Source: Diaporthe sp. PMI_573
Lineage: Eukaryota; Ascomycota; Sordariomycetes; Diaporthales; Diaporthaceae
Length of the DNA stretch: 64,000 bases
NCBI GenBank assembly: GCA_021399435.1
Contig: JAJTUP010000046.1
Coordinates: forward strand, 248,001 to 312,000
Direction: 5' to 3'
The position numbers were made by a program, and so were the translations under genes. The notes beneath the pieces were generated by a model. The model searched no databases and had not been told where the DNA came from. It saw only the letters and a program-made list of their open reading frames with translations. Each line of letters opens with the position of its first letter. Position 1 is the stretch's first letter. Positions 11,074 through 24,786 of this stretch are shown here, in pieces.

Positions 11074-13949
11074 ATTGTGCCTTTCCCCCGGAGGCCTGTC
11101 CCCGGGCCGTAAACTGGCTTTTGTACGGCTTTTACGGGCACCTTTAAGTCACTACCTCTGGTGATTTACTAAATGGTCTTAGTCTCTTTGAGACCTATTT
11201 GTTGCCACACTAACTAGGCGGCGTGGTTTAAATAGCCCGCCAGCCAGGCTGCTTCTAACTTCTTTCTTTCTCTAACCTATAACTTACAACCTTTTAAAGC
11301 CGTTACTGTGGCCCCTCTTCTGTCTGCTGCTTTGAGTGATTTTTACGATACCTTCTCAATATCTTTATTATGTCTTACTTGTCTGGCTTATTTAAGGGCT
11401 TCTCGCCCTTACCATTAAGTAAGGCGTCGCCTTTTTCTTTAGAGGGGTCTCGCGATTGTTCCTGGTCTTTTTCGGTAAGTGCTTCTAGCCTTGGGCCTCT
11501 AGCCCCCGTTTACTTTTATTTTCCTTCTGTTAATTCTACCGGCAAAGATAGCTTTTTATACTGCTTACAGTTATTCTCCCCGTAAGGTTAGAGTAACCTG
11601 TTTATAAGGTTTCCTGACTTATTGGGTTTAAGTTTCGAGGGGTTTAGTAGTAATTGCGCCGGCTTTATTATAAATCCTCTTACTATTTCTTTTTTTTTAG
11701 AGTTGTCTTTCTCTAAATAAAGTAATATCTTGACTATAACTTAAGGCAAGTCTTTAAAGGCGGCTGGTAAACAGCTCGCCACTGTCTTGTAAACTCTTTA
11801 AACTTGTTGTAAGGTAGTAGCAAGCGTTGCTATATTGTTGGGCAAACTAAATAAGAGGGGACCCCTGAAAGTGCCTTGAACCCTAAAGGGACTGGCTTCT
11901 TTTGCTGGTAAGTTTATATAGTTATATATACCTGTCGAGGCTCTTAAGTATGCAATGCCTTCTAGCTAGCAGCGTGTAGTAGTAGCCTCTAGAAATGTTG
12001 TTTAAATCTCGTGTAACTTGTCTGGGCGGGACGAGAGGGTATAGACCTAGAGTTGGGCGATCTAGTTCTGAGCTTCTTGTAAAGCTTATATATACAGCTT
12101 TTTTAAGAGGTTTGAGGAAGATGTACCTTTCTTATAGGAAGATATACCCTGTATTATAACTAGTTTGGGGAGTTTTTAGTGTAATTGGTATATTAAAAAG
12201 CATTACTCGCCTTGTATAATAGTAAATATCCTTCTATTTACTATTATTGTTTCTATTAACCCTTATAAGGGGATTTTTTAATTGTTAGGTTAATTGCTAA
12301 CCTACATTTTACAAGAGCCTTTCTAAGGAAAATTACCTAGGCTATAAATCCTCCTCTATTGATAGTATAGGAAAACTAGCTGTTAACCTTGTAGGTTTGC
12401 CTAGCCCGAACCTTAATAAACCTGTCTATAAATAAACCAAGTAGTGCTTTGGTATTTTAGAAAATAGTAGAGAACCTAAAGTATAAGAGAGGCTCCTAGG
12501 AGAAGAAATAAATCAAGGTTACAAACATAAGTCCTCTATATTTTGAGACATAATTATATACTAATCTACTTAAGACTTAGCTATTATAGAGGCTAGTATC
12601 TTTTAGTTACAGGCCCTGGCTAATTTATACTTGCTTTATCTAGTATAGTTTGGCTCGGCTAACTTGGTAGACACCCTTTATAAAAAGATCTTAAGGGACC
12701 TAGTCAATACTCGCCGTAAGATGCCGCGTTTAGTCCTGGCTGATAATAGGTTTTTGGTTTAGTACGGCTTAGTTTAGGGGTTTCTCTTAGAGGTTTTGTA
12801 GGTTATAGATGACGCTTTTAAGGCCTAGCCGGAGGGGTTTCTATTACTACTATAAGAGATAACCTATAGAATATAGATAGTTCTCCCCCACTAGTTACTT
12901 AGGGATATAGTAGCTTGGTGATTAGTACTAGTAGAGGGGGTTTAGTTTTTTAGGAGTAAGGATAATAATACCCTTGTGTTGCTTTTTCGAGAACCCTTTT
13001 AGTCTCCCTCTAACCTAGATATTTCTAAGGTTATTTATACTTAATTCTAATATATTGATTTTTCTAACCTTTCTTTACTTATATAATACTTAATGGCCTC
13101 TCGGTAGGCCTTTATCTAGAAACATTTTCCTATCATTAGGCCAGCATTAAGTTTACCAGTTAGTCTTCTAATACTTATTAGATTAATATTGGCTTTATCA
13201 GCTAGTTATCCAGCACTCTTGGCCTTTATAGGCCTGTTATTGTTTAATTTGTGGCTACTTCTTGCAGCCTCTACTAGTCTAATCTTGGGTTCTTTTTTAA
13301 TTTCTCTTTAGTCCTCTTTCTCTCTAATACTTCTAAATAGTTTTATTTATTAATATCTTGCCTTCTAGTACCTATAAATTATATTTACTAGGCCACCCCT
13401 TCTACTTTATTAGATAATATATAATATTCTTAATTTTCTAGTAGTCTCGGATCTCCTCTAGCTTCTATTTAGCTTATTTATCCTCTAGGTCTAGTAGATC
13501 TAAGATACCCTCTGTCAGGTCCTTTAGGTTCCTTACTATCTAAGGCTCTAGCTAGCTTACATAGTAAACGTAGTATATTTATAAGTACTTCTCCGGAAAG
13601 GTTAGACTATAAGCCTGTTTACCTACTTAAGATATAATTCTAAATAGGCCAACCCTCTATAGAGTAAGCTTCCTGTTTTTTAGGAATAGATGCTTAGTTG
13701 TTAGTAATACTTATTAGCCGATCTTAAATTATATAGGTTAGTGTTGATTGTTGTAATTTCAGACCTATATCTTAACTATCTATTTCCAGTTCTCTTTACA
13801 GTCTGTTTGAATTCACTAAAGTTTCTCTATGTATTCCTCAACTACTGGTACCTTCTTTCGAGAGACACTATCCTTAGTAGGCCATTTATCATACAGAATA
13901 GTAAAAGATAGTTTGTAGCTAAAGAGAGCTTTAAACAGGCTTATCTTAA

Positions 13950-16250
13950 TTATAGCGCTTTATACCAAATTACATACAAAGAATACAGTATATAATAGGT
14001 TTAGCTAGTTCTAGATGTTTTCTACCGTAAATACCCTTAGATATTGTTCTAAGGTTTGGTTTATCCTTTTTATTTATCTATTACCCTATAGGTAGTAAGC
14101 AGTAGTATATCGGGTTTTAATCCCACTTAGCTGGCAAAGTGTCTTCTAGAACTTGCTGGTAAAGGTTGTGCCTCTATTAGTTATGATTTCCTTAGGTAGT
14201 CCCTATTTATACTTAATCTCCCTATAGAAGATTTTAGCTAGTTTAGCAGCATTTATTATTATATTTACTATAATAAAGAAACTTATCTTGGTATAACGAT
14301 CTATTATAACCAGGATTATATCTACTTCCTTGCCATCTCTAATAGTAGTTAGAAGTCTAATAATAAAGTCTATACTAAGTTCTTATATAGGGCCTGATAG
14401 AATTAGTAATAAAGCAAGCTCTCTATACAGGCAATAACGTGGTATAGATATATATTAGTACATTACGCAAGAGCGCACATAGTCTACAATAGAGGTCCTT
14501 AAGCCCGGCTAGTAAAAATGTCTTTTAACCAGAATTCGTATCTATATCTACCCCTAGTATCTACTTAGCAGCTTATTATAGTAGGTTTGCAGGATCTCCT
14601 ATCATAAAGCTTCTTGTTTTAGCACGTATATGCGTCTCTTCTAATATAGTAGTCTATCTTAAAACTTATAACTAAAACTATTCGAAATAGCATCGTTCAA
14701 GGATTTTATTCTTTTAATAATAGCCTAAATCTTAGGGTCTTCTCTTTAGGCTTTACGTATTAAGTCTAATAGCGGAGAGTGGAGCCCTTGGTATATTATA
14801 CCTGTGTTGCTAACATGTACCCAGGCCTAGACTCTTATTATAAACTACCCCTATAGGGGAGCTATAGACTTAAGCCAATACTTTATTAGGGAGGAATTAA
14901 GTTTTAAGACCTCTTATACTTTAGTACTTCTAACTATAGCTTTAAACTAGGCCTGCTATTAGTCTTCTAGATAGAATTATAAGTCTTTCTTAATGGCTAT
15001 AATTATCTTTAATTCTAGAGTTAGGATCTAACTTAAATTCAGAGGCTTTTTTTTTAATATATAGTCAGGCCTTCTTAATAAGCTATCTGCTGGGTTTATT
15101 CTCTTAAAACAATATTTGATAGTAAAATCAAACCTAGCTAAATATATAAGCTATTAAACCTACTTCTATATTAGTTCTTTTTACTTTATAAAGCTGTGAA
15201 GATTATTATAATTAAAAAGAACTATAACTAGCTCTTATACCCCTTCAAGGTACTGTCGCTAGTGTTTAAAGCTTTTAACAATAACACTTAGCTCTTTATC
15301 ATAAATTATTTAGTAGAGCTTAGCTCTAGAGAATTTCTTTGACTAGAAAGTAATTAGATACTATTAAGATTTACCTTTGTCTTGGTATTACTGTGAAATT
15401 ATAGACATAGCAGCTCTATTCGATACATTATACTTGATTTATATAGGGAGCATAGGGTTATAATATTAGAGAAGAGGCACCTATTAAAACCTCATCTTAA
15501 ACTCTTTAAAGGCCCTTTATATTTTAATATTTTCTAAGGCTAAGAGATTAATTTTTCCTAGTTTTTAGCTACATTACATCCTTTTTAATTATTTATTAAA
15601 TAGTTATATAATTTTCAAGTAATCCTTAATAAATCTTTAATAAAAGTTACAGAAACCCAAAAATACTTAAATGTCATAGTAGATAGTTAGTATTAGCTAT
15701 TCCCAGATAGTCCTAATCCTATCAGGGTCTATTTAAACTCCCTTCCTTCTAACCAAAAATCCTAAAAACTCAATCTCTTCTTAAAAAAAGCAGTACTTCT
15801 TAATATTACCATACAACTCTACTATTACAAGACAATCTACAATTATTTATATATACTTCTCGTGCTTCTCTTTACTTCCTAAAAAAATCAAAATATTATC
15901 CAAATAAATAATTACGTAAATATTAATACAATCTCCCAAGACTTCTATAATAAAAGATTAAAATATAGCTAGGGCATTAATTAATCCAAAAGGCACTACT
16001 TTAAATTTATAATAACCATATTATATATAGAAAGCTGTCTTCTATTTATCACCCTCTTAGATACAAATCCAATAATATATGTCTATTAAATCGATTTTAA
16101 AAAAATACTATATACCTAATAATTAATCTAATATTTCCAAAACTAGTAGTAAAGAATACCGATTTTTTATCATTACTTCGTTAAGAGCCCTATAGTCAAC
16201 ATAAAGTTAAAGAATTCCATCTTTTTTCAATGTAAACAAAACTAGCATAC
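13950..16250 (-). pseudogene. Degraded pol of element A (RT and integrase)
   Basis: Minus-strand frame with Ty3/Gypsy reverse transcriptase and integrase signatures: VDYRALNE near 16,190, YLDNILIF near 15,910 and GLPKEI near 14,190. RT converts element RNA to DNA and integrase inserts it. Stops in all frames and D-to-N at the RT catalytic motif show it is dead. I could not place protease, gag or a chromodomain with confidence because of the decay. Limits are approximate. Confidence 0.75.
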
Positions 16251-18291
16251 CAGCAAGACTTTTACTATAGGCAATTCATCCTAACTTTAAACTTTCTTCA
16301 AACCATTCCCTTAAGACCTTAAGTTCTATTAATAACAGTAGGCATAGAGGTAGAAAAGGGGGTAAAGTTTTTTTCTCTAGATCTATTACATAATCTACCT
16401 TCCTCCTTAGCGGTAGCTCCTTGGCTCTGGCTTTAATAAAAAATGTCTCTATCCTCGCTAATTACGGGTATATCTAAGATAGATCTAGAGGTAGTTTCTC
16501 TTTTTTGTCTATCCTTTAAGGCTTCCATCAAGGGCTCTTCTCCTTTTCCATCATACTAAAAGGTTTCGCTATAAGAAAGATTATATAATAATAGGAGACC
16601 TTCTCCTGATTTCTTATAAAAAACTTTATAGTTTACTCTACTACATAAATCTCGTCCTATTAAAGCCACCAATCCTTTAGACAGCTTTCAAGCCCTATTT
16701 AAAAATGTTCTAAACCTAGGGTACTTAAGAGCAAAACAGATTTTAATCGATTCTTTTAGATTACAATACAATCTTACATCTTTTTCTTCTAATTTCCAAA
16801 ATAATCTTTAAGCAATAAGGAAACCTAATAGACACTATAAATAGAAACCTTACTTTCTTAGACTCCTACTATAAGTACTAATAACTTTATAGATAATTTA
16901 AGACTAAACTTTTTAATAAAAGAAATACTAACTAAGTCTACTTATACCTATATATCTAGATTAATCTTAATATATCTTTAACCACGCTTTATAGCTACTT
17001 TGCTAGAGATTATAAATATCTTCTAGACCTCTACTATCTCTTCTTCTACTTCCGAGTATAGTTACTAGTCCTTTTCCTTTACCTCTAATACTATTCCTAT
17101 AGGTAGTTAAGAGGCACCTCGGCTCCCTCTTCCTTAGTTCTAACCTTAATAGCCCCTAGACCGATAATTACCGCGGCCTTGTATTTAATTTACCAATACT
17201 ACGGTTTTTACCAATATTAGGCAGTCTAGAGAGTAGTAGTAGATACTTCTATACCTATAGTATATAGTCATCTTGCCTGTTTTATCTAGAGGATTTAGCT
17301 TTAGGGTTACTTTAGAGGTACTTCTCTAAGCGTTCCGATTTAGCTAGGTGTAAGAACCCCTAGCTCTCGATCCTCAGCCTCTTCCTTAGCCTTGCTATTA
17401 TAGATAATTTTGAGTTCTACCCCATACATTTAAAGTACTTCCTAAAGGGCTTCCCCCTTATCCTCTTTTATTAGGGGTTTTATTAATTCCCCCTTTTTTC
17501 AAGCCTACCTCTTTATACTTCCTCTTTCTCACCTTTTCTAGGATACTAACCTAGATTACTTAGGCAACCCTAACTATCTTATCCCTAGTTTCTAGCATAC
17601 TGAGGGTATATTTTATTTAAATTTCTAACGACACCTATCCTAATAGCTTTGAGAGAAAGAATTCGGCTCTTAAACTATTATTTCTTATTTCTTATTTTAA
17701 TTCTAATGTTTCAAGATACTAGTAGAAGGTCTATAGGTCTTGGTTTTCTTGTTAGTAGGCGGTATTAATTAAGCTTTAAATAATGCCTAATATACCTTAG
17801 AAATTTTTCTTAAAATTAAAGCTAAAAGTCTTAAACTTGTCCTACTTATAATAGTTAAATATAGACTTATCTCCTTTTTTCAAGGATTTTATATAAGTAT
17901 CTTAATAATTTCAGCACTTCTTCTTAATATAGTTTAATATATATATTACCTTTATCTTATTATTATAAAGGGTTTATAGTTATAAGATATAGGCCCTTTT
18001 TAGGTCTATTATCTAGCTATTGTATTACTAAAGGATATAGGCTATAGATAGTAAAGTAATATTGGCTAGCTTTAAATCTTTCAGCTTGGCTTTAATAGCT
18101 ATTTAGACTACTTCTAGAGTGTTGATTTTCTATTAAAGTAGTTAATTATATTCCTGTTTTTATACTAAGGCATTATCAAGCTAAACTGTTTCCAAACTGC
18201 TCTCGCCATTGTCGTGACTTCCTTAGGATCTTCCCCTTCTTTTACCAGTCTTTGGTAGTATTGTGGGTAGTGTGTAAAGAAGAATCAGAAT

Positions 18292-18478
18292 TATAATGGG
18301 CTCTATACTAGACACGATGGTCCGGTAAACTGGGAAGGCTAATATGTATATTAGGTGTAGGTCTGGTGCAAGACTGATTCTTGCCCCCGCTAAACTAAGA
18401 CGTGGGGGCTTCGGGCCCTTTTCTAGACGTGGGGGCTTTTCGCCGGGGCTTCCGCGTGGCTTCCGCCTGGGCGTTACA
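18292..18478 (-). repeat. 5' LTR of element A
   Basis: 187 bp matching 10,887-11,073 along its whole length, with scattered transitions (for example TGTAAT has become TATAAT at the boundary). Its outer flank carries the TTTTC duplication at 18,479-18,483. Confidence 0.9.
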
Positions 18479-18483
18479 TTTTC

Positions 18484-19860
18484 CCAGGCTTTTTACGTGA
18501 ATACAGAGGTATTTTTCTATGTATTACCGCGCAATTCATTTTTAACTACCAGCTGATCAAGGATTCTAGTTGTATATACTTATATTACTGACCTCAAGTC
18601 CCGAATAATCTCAAACTAGTAACGTGAGCCTAGTATAATGTAAAGTTAACGCAGGGCCGCTAGACAGTATGTGGCCTCTAAGCACTTCCAGATCGGGCCC
18701 CGAGATGCCTTCCCTATACTACTGATTAAAAAGGATATTAGGCGCTAGTTGGAACAAATGGTATACCGGTTGCCGGTTACCTCCCCGATCTTAGCGAAGA
18801 GCACATTCAAAAGTAGGCGCCGAGACCCTAACTAGTAACGAGTCGACTATAGAGCTTCATACCGCCCTGTAGTCGTGGCGAGCGTGTAGATAAAGGACCG
18901 TGGGGCGCTGAGGGTCTCCCCACCATGCCCTTATATGACATTGCGTGCAGTACCGGCCACCTCGTGTCAATCAGCCGCGGCAGTATATACAGTATCTCGA
19001 GGCTCTATAAGTTGATCTTACAAAAGACGATATCGAATCGAGCACGATACTGTTGGCCGGCGCACCCGCCTCGACTGCGCCCTCGGTGAGGGTAAAGGTC
19101 AGCTTCATTAGGTCGGCCCCGGGATTTCAGCTAGCCGGTGTGTATGGCGATGTACCCGGCCGTGGTCGCGGGAGAACTTTTTTCTCTCCAACCGCCCACT
19201 TGTCGTTCATTAGGGCCGCGCCAGCGTTGAGAAAACAGCCCCATCTCTTCGCGTCATGGTGAAAATGACGTAACCATACGACTAGCTCGTAAATGGCATA
19301 TCACGGCGCCCACGCCTCACATGCACCCTCAGCAAAAGCGCGAGGGGTGCCTTTAGAACCTCCAGATGAGGCTGAGCCTACGTAATATCATTGCTGGCAT
19401 GCGTAGAAATTGAATTGGGACTCGTTCAAATTAAACGAGTCTCGGTTAGGTCGCGCGGTTTCCTGACAAAGCAGAGTTCTTCCTAGTATGTCTTGCTTTG
19501 CTTGTACTCTAGTGCTATAAGTCTAACTCTGCGCTTGAACTTTTAGATACTGTATTCACAGAGCCATGTCGTTGAATGGGATCAATTTCGGTATAGTACT
19601 AGCGCTAGTGTCTTAAAGTTTGGGCGGCCTACGGTAATTAAAGGGTTAAGAGAATGTAGACTTTAGGGAGTTGCGTACTGATATTCCACATCCCACAATT
19701 AAATAGGTAGTCTAGGTTATTGCGAGGTCTACCTTGTAACTCCTGTTCTATCTCTTAGGGTATATATAGTACAGTACAGTATTTCCTCGGATAACTTTAC
19801 TCAAAACTACGTAGAATGACGAATGAAATCACACGATTTTGACTTTAAACATTTTATTCT
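18484..19860. other. Mixed GC-rich island downstream of element A, unrecognised
   Basis: Before element A inserted, this stretch was contiguous with the sequence ending at 10,886. About 18,640-19,400 is GC-richer than the desert and looks like decayed coding DNA, but every frame is interrupted and no motif is recognisable; 19,053-19,262 is the longest open + frame (69 residues, no domain). About 19,400-19,860 returns to moderate AT content without a gene. Confidence 0.35.
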
Positions 19861-19865
19861 AAAGA

Positions 19866-19885
19866 TACAATACAATACAATACAA
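19866..19885. repeat. TACAA microsatellite
   Basis: Four tandem copies of TACAA. It lies about 105 bp before the 258-bp LTR-like repeat. Confidence 0.8.
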
Positions 19886-19990
19886 TTTATTACGCCCGGC
19901 GGCTTGTTTTGGCCGAAAGGGCACTAGTCACTCATTATATATATATTGCCCAATTTTTGTCCTCGTCTCGTCAAGCCTATACTATGCTAT

Positions 19991-20249
19991 TGACGTAGTG
20001 ACAATGCTATGTCCTCTCCACAGGGCCAGAATGTATAAATAGCACTGCCCACGGCCCAAAATTCAGATAGCAGAAATCAGAACCTTCCTTCGTGTCTTCT
20101 GAGCAGACAGCTTTTGTTCAAGATGATCTCTTAACGCAGCCGCCCGCCGTTTTTTGGCGTAGCGCCGCACCCTCTTGGCGTAGGCGCTTCCTTGGGCCTA
20201 CAGACAGGCACTTGACTAGCCCACCTATACTCTGTTTTATTGGTAGACA
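19991..20249 (+). repeat. LTR-like repeat, copy 1 of an inverted pair
   Basis: About 259 bp beginning TGACGTAG and ending GTAGACA (TG...CA). It contains a TATAAATA box near 20,034 like the promoter of an LTR U3 region. An inverted copy lies at 32,366-32,623, differing mostly by transitions. The flanking five bases differ (GCTAT before, ACCAC after), so it is not a simple solo LTR. It may be the 5' LTR of element B, whose gag-like frame starts about 690 bp downstream on the same strand. Confidence 0.65.
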
Positions 20250-23206
20250 ACCACGGGAATCTGCGTAATCAGGAGGAATGTTTAGTTGGTATATTGCCTA
20301 TAAGCCAACAGATCTGCCTGCTAGAAATGTCTACCTGATATCATCGTGGGTTCCGATCGTGGGTCTTCAAAAGTTGTCAACAGACGGTCTGCAAAAGATA
20401 AGCTAAACAGATGCTGGAGGGTAACCTCTCGTATTGCCGGCACTTCCGGAGCAAAGGTCTGTAAACCAGAAAGCAACTCGGCCAACCAAGGACGGCAGTT
20501 GTAGTTTTTAACACAAAGGAAGATAGTTCATTAGTACTAAAAGATTTTTCGAAAAGTTAGGCAACTTTAGAATTTAGCTAAGTAGTTACAAAACAAACCT
20601 TCAAGCAAAGGTAAGAAGTTTCCCCACCTATCCTAACTTGAGACAATCTAAAGGGTAAATCTTCTGGCCGTAACAAAAACCATAGCAAAGCATACATTGG
20701 GGCCCCATTTAAAAGTAAACAGTTATAGATAATTACGGCTGTTTTGACTTGACGATAGTTAACCTTAATGTACATATTTGTATATATTAAACAGACAAGC
20801 CAGCAAGAATTCAATCTATTCAGACTTATTCACTCTTTGTTCCAAAGACAACCTAGCCCTTATATGTATACATATACACAACCAGCAGACAAGAAGGCCA
20901 AAGCAATCTAGGCGATTTAGCTTCTTCTCACTAAATGACAAAACCGGAAATAGCAACCCCAGCAGTGCCTAAACAGACCGGAAATACTGGTGCTATAAGA
21001 CGAGAAGACAGCTCAAGCACTAGTGACCAACTCCCACATAAATCAATCAACATCTACAAAGACTCGAAAGATAAAGACAACAACAAACAACTACACCTTG
21101 ACTTAGCTACACAGCCAGGCCTTAAGGTTAAAAATCTTCTCCCTACCCGAGCCAACTTCACAGGTATAGGGCTTGGACCATTTACCGGTATTAACATCAC
21201 CGACTACCTAGAACGCTTCAGCAATACCAGACAAATACTGCACATACCTAATCAGCTAGCATTAATATACCTGAAAGGTCTTTCTGCAAATACCAACATC
21301 GCTATACAAATCAGTCTCTATACATCCAGTGCCAAAATATAGAAAGTCCAAGAAGCTCGCTTAAGACAAGCCTACCGGGACAGGGACGTCAATAAGTGGT
21401 TTAGTCCTAAACAGCAACTAAGGAAGCTAATAAATAATCACCACATTGTCAGCACTCAGTCCTTAATCAAGTTAATCTACAGCTACAACAAGATCCTTTT
21501 TACAATAAAATAACAGAAGAAAGAGCCTATAGTTAAGTTCTAAGACAAACTTCCTTCCATTATTACAAAGCGACTTGCTTAAAACTATAAGATCAAACGC
21601 AAGTAAACACAAGAAAAGCCTTAGCCTTGGTTAATAGATCTTCTTCTAAAACTATACCAAGAAATATAGAAAGAAGACAAGCAAGACCGGAAAGCTATTA
21701 GGTACAAATCTAATAGAAACCTAGAGATTATTAAGCAACTAAACAGCTTTAGTCATACAGTACCTCCGTCTTTTTGAGTAATACCATTAGAGGTTATTAA
21801 TAAAAAATATAAACGACTCCCTGACTATACAGGGATTTATAACAACAAGGCATATCAATTTAAACCAGCCATAGCAGGTTGGGCAGGCATAATCTGGCCG
21901 AACCCTCAAATAAAACCTACTCCGGCCAACTTGACAGAAATACCTACTAACGACAAGACTAATGCTACTCCTACCATCGAACCCAAACAATAGAAAGAGC
22001 TAATTAAGAAATACAACTTAATAACTCTCAGCAATGCCAAAACTAAACAGGCACGTCTTGCCCTAACGGACAAGATATACAAGATAACAAAAGCAACCCT
22101 CAACAAACTTTAACTACAGAGAGTAACGAAAACCAGTAAAAAAAAGACCACACTAATAACAAACAATATAATTATACTACGTAGACAGAATCCGACCTAT
22201 ATAGACAGTATAGAATGGTAAGTACAAGATTACAAAGCTGGACAATAAGTAATATTGATAAAGAAAAATAATAAAGAAATTAATACAGAGATTAACGCTA
22301 TGCAACAAGACAGAGTGCCTATAACTTACTACGGGTATCTTATAATTAATCATATTGCCTACAACTATACCATGCTGAAGCTAATAAAGCAGGAAGGGAT
22401 TCTATACTATAAGGACCCGTCAAAAACTTACTTCTGGTTTGATACAAAAGATAAAGTATGTCAAGGCATTATTTGACCTTTAGACACACAAATGGTTGCC
22501 CTAAACAGACTAACAAAAGGGATCATCGCCTATATCTGCGGTATCCTAACACACCTTCTTAATAGTAGAGTTAGGAAAGCCTAGGTCTTACGCTATTTAA
22601 AACTCTATAAGAAACAACTAAAGTTTAAGGGCAATGTAAATATTACTATTAATAAAACCTTATTTAAGCCAAATAGGCCATCTAGTCAGACTAAAAGACC
22701 TACTAGAAAAATAAATTCAGTTATAATGGCAGTCTTATAGAAGTAGGGACTTAATCTCTTAAAAGAATATTCCTACCTGCACAAAAAAGTCAAGGACACA
22801 TTTTAGCAACCAACTATAGTTGACCAGACCAAAGTAAACGGCTTTGGCGTAAAACGACAAAACTAAGACGCAATATTATTAGTTTCAGCCGATAATAGCT
22901 AATCTAATAGCCATCTAAACACACCCAACCCTAAAAAGGTTAAGGTAACGGCCCCAAGCAACAAAAAAGTATATAATCAGCCAGATAAACTAGGTTTCTC
23001 GATAAATTAGGGCAAGCCTATAAAGATAAAGACAAAGAGTAAGCCTGACCTTACAAACCTAACAATAATACCGGGTCTAGTAGTATCAAGATTCTTTAGC
23101 ACAGCCAAAGACTTTACATAAAATAAAATTATAATACTTTAACCCGACCTTAATAATTACATTATAGAGCATATTTGTTCTATATAAGACGGTATAGATC
23201 AAGTCA
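20250..23206 (+). pseudogene. Element B 5' part: leader and gag-like relic of a Gypsy-type element
   Basis: The frame at 20,935-21,342 (135 codons) contains a pattern FTGINITDYLERF typical of fungal retroelement capsid (gag) proteins, in which a conserved F-x-G is followed by a DFLE-like helix. Protein-like sequence continues, with stops, in other frames to about 22,480 and beyond (22,255-22,476 is one open piece). It breaks off where element C is inserted at 23,207, and the same element resumes after 30,885 with an aspartic-protease-like segment. Heavily RIP-altered and inactive. Confidence 0.6.
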
Positions 23207-23211
23207 TATAG

Positions 23212-23703
23212 TGTTATGAACCAACAGGCGTAGCACCCAAGGGACCCGTTCTAATGACCCCGGCAATCAGAATTAGATACCACAACGCAACCCTACAGGC
23301 ACTTAAGGGCAAAGTCAGCAGGGCATACTAAGGCCAGGGTTAGGGTCAGGGACCTACTAACCAGGGTAGACTAACAGAACTAACAAACGGTCTAGACAAC
23401 TACAAGGCTAGACCATACAAGTCGACAAGCAGTCCATACAGTCTATTACTAACGACAGATAAAGAGTTAGAATATATAAAGACATAGTCATTACTATAGT
23501 AGATAGCTTTTATAAAACAGACTCTTTAGTCATCAATCTAAGTATTTAGTCTAATAACTAGATAGCCTTACAGCTAGTAATCATACTCGCTAAATTATTA
23601 TATCTTATACTAAATAGTTAAGTATTACCTCTACACCGTATTACTAATATAAACCCTATAGGTTACCTACTAAACCCTATAAAGGTTTAGTATAATTATT
23701 ACA
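23212..23703 (+). repeat. 5' LTR of element C (492 bp)
   Basis: Begins TGTTATGAACC and ends ATTATTACA. It aligns end to end with 30,388-30,879; the two copies have equal length and differ by transitions only where I compared them. Over its second half this copy is more TA-rich than the 3' LTR. Confidence 0.93.
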
Positions 23704-23764
23704 TTTTAACGACTCTTGTTTAGTACAGCTACATAGTTACTAACTATACAATATTAACGACATA

Positions 23765-24786
23765 ATGGCGCCTTAGACTCCTACTACCTCCCAGGTTGCC
23801 CAGACCAAGGCTAACCCTATTAAGGAAATAGGTAATTAGATTGGCCAACTCCAGTAGGAGATTATACATCTCTATACCCTCCAACAAGCCAAGGCTTTCA
23901 AGATAGACAAGCCCGGCCCCTATAAGGGAGACAAGGGAACCCTTTAGGGGTTCCTCACGCAGTATTATACCTACTTCAAATACAACTACCTCTAGTTTGA
24001 AACCCATCATAACAAGATCATCTTTACTAGATATTACCTTGAAGGAAACATACTCATATAGTTTAAACCTACCCTAAGGGACTATCTGGAAAACGATGAA
24101 AAAGACTGGGACAACAATACCAAGAAAATCTTTAAAACCTTCAACCACTTTAAGCAAGCTCTTAAAGATACCTTTAGAGATCCCGATAAAGACAGGACTA
24201 CCAAAAGACAGCTTATGCAGCTCAGGCAAACCAGGTCAACATTAATTTATACAGCCTACTTTAAGCAACTCACCACCTATATTAGTTAGGAAGAAGATAC
24301 GCTTATAAGCCAGTTCTATAAAGGACTTAAGGAGGATATCAAGGACAAAATCACCAAATTAGACCAACCCGACGACTTTACTAAATACATATCTATAGCT
24401 ATATGTATTAACAACTACCTCTTTAAACAAAGGCAGGAACAACAATATAAGACACCCAATAGCTTATAGAAACCTCAGAACCAACCAAATATAAGAAGGA
24501 AGTACTAGTACAATAGTAACTTTTATAATAACTATCGACCTTAATACTAACGAGGATACTACAGCACGGCTAGCGGAACTTATTTAGGCCCTATAGAACT
24601 TGACGCAGTATAACGAAAACCAACTAGCAAGGAATACTATAACTGTGGAAAACCTGGATACTTTGCAAGAGAATGCTACCAGCCAAAGAAACAGTAATGG
24701 AAGCCAGTCTCCAAGAGATGACAACAAATCAATGTAACCCAACGACAGGAACTATACCAGCAGTATAGCTACTTGCTCGACAAGTA
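23765..24786 (+). pseudogene. Degraded gag of element C
   Basis: The ATG at 23,765 opens a frame of about 340 codons with roughly a dozen TAG/TAA/TGA stops, mostly where Gln, Trp or Arg would be expected. Near the end is a zinc-knuckle remnant NCGKPGYFARECY: the first Cys and the His of the CCHC motif have both become Tyr (TGC to TAC, CAC to TAC), changes expected of RIP on the two strands. Gag would form the virus-like particle and bind element RNA. Confidence 0.8.

Larger units (their letters stand above)
10887..18478 (-). mobile_element. Element A: full-length Ty3/Gypsy LTR retrotransposon, RIP-degraded
   Basis: A 7,592-bp element bounded by two 187-bp direct LTRs (10,887-11,073 and 18,292-18,478) and by the 5-bp target duplication TTTTC (10,882-10,886 and 18,479-18,483). 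Coding sense is the minus strand. Reading that strand, reverse transcriptase motifs appear at about 16,230-16,170 (KKDG then VDYRALNE) and 15,925-15,895 (YLDNILIF, normally YLDD), and an integrase core at about 14,205-14,150 (GLPKEI followed by N/D-RG-xxF). A purine-rich tract directly precedes the 3' LTR (minus sense, about 11,090-11,075). TAG and TAA stops interrupt every domain and YLDD has become YLDN, so it cannot encode active protein. Domain order RT then integrase places it in Ty3/Gypsy. Confidence 0.9.
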
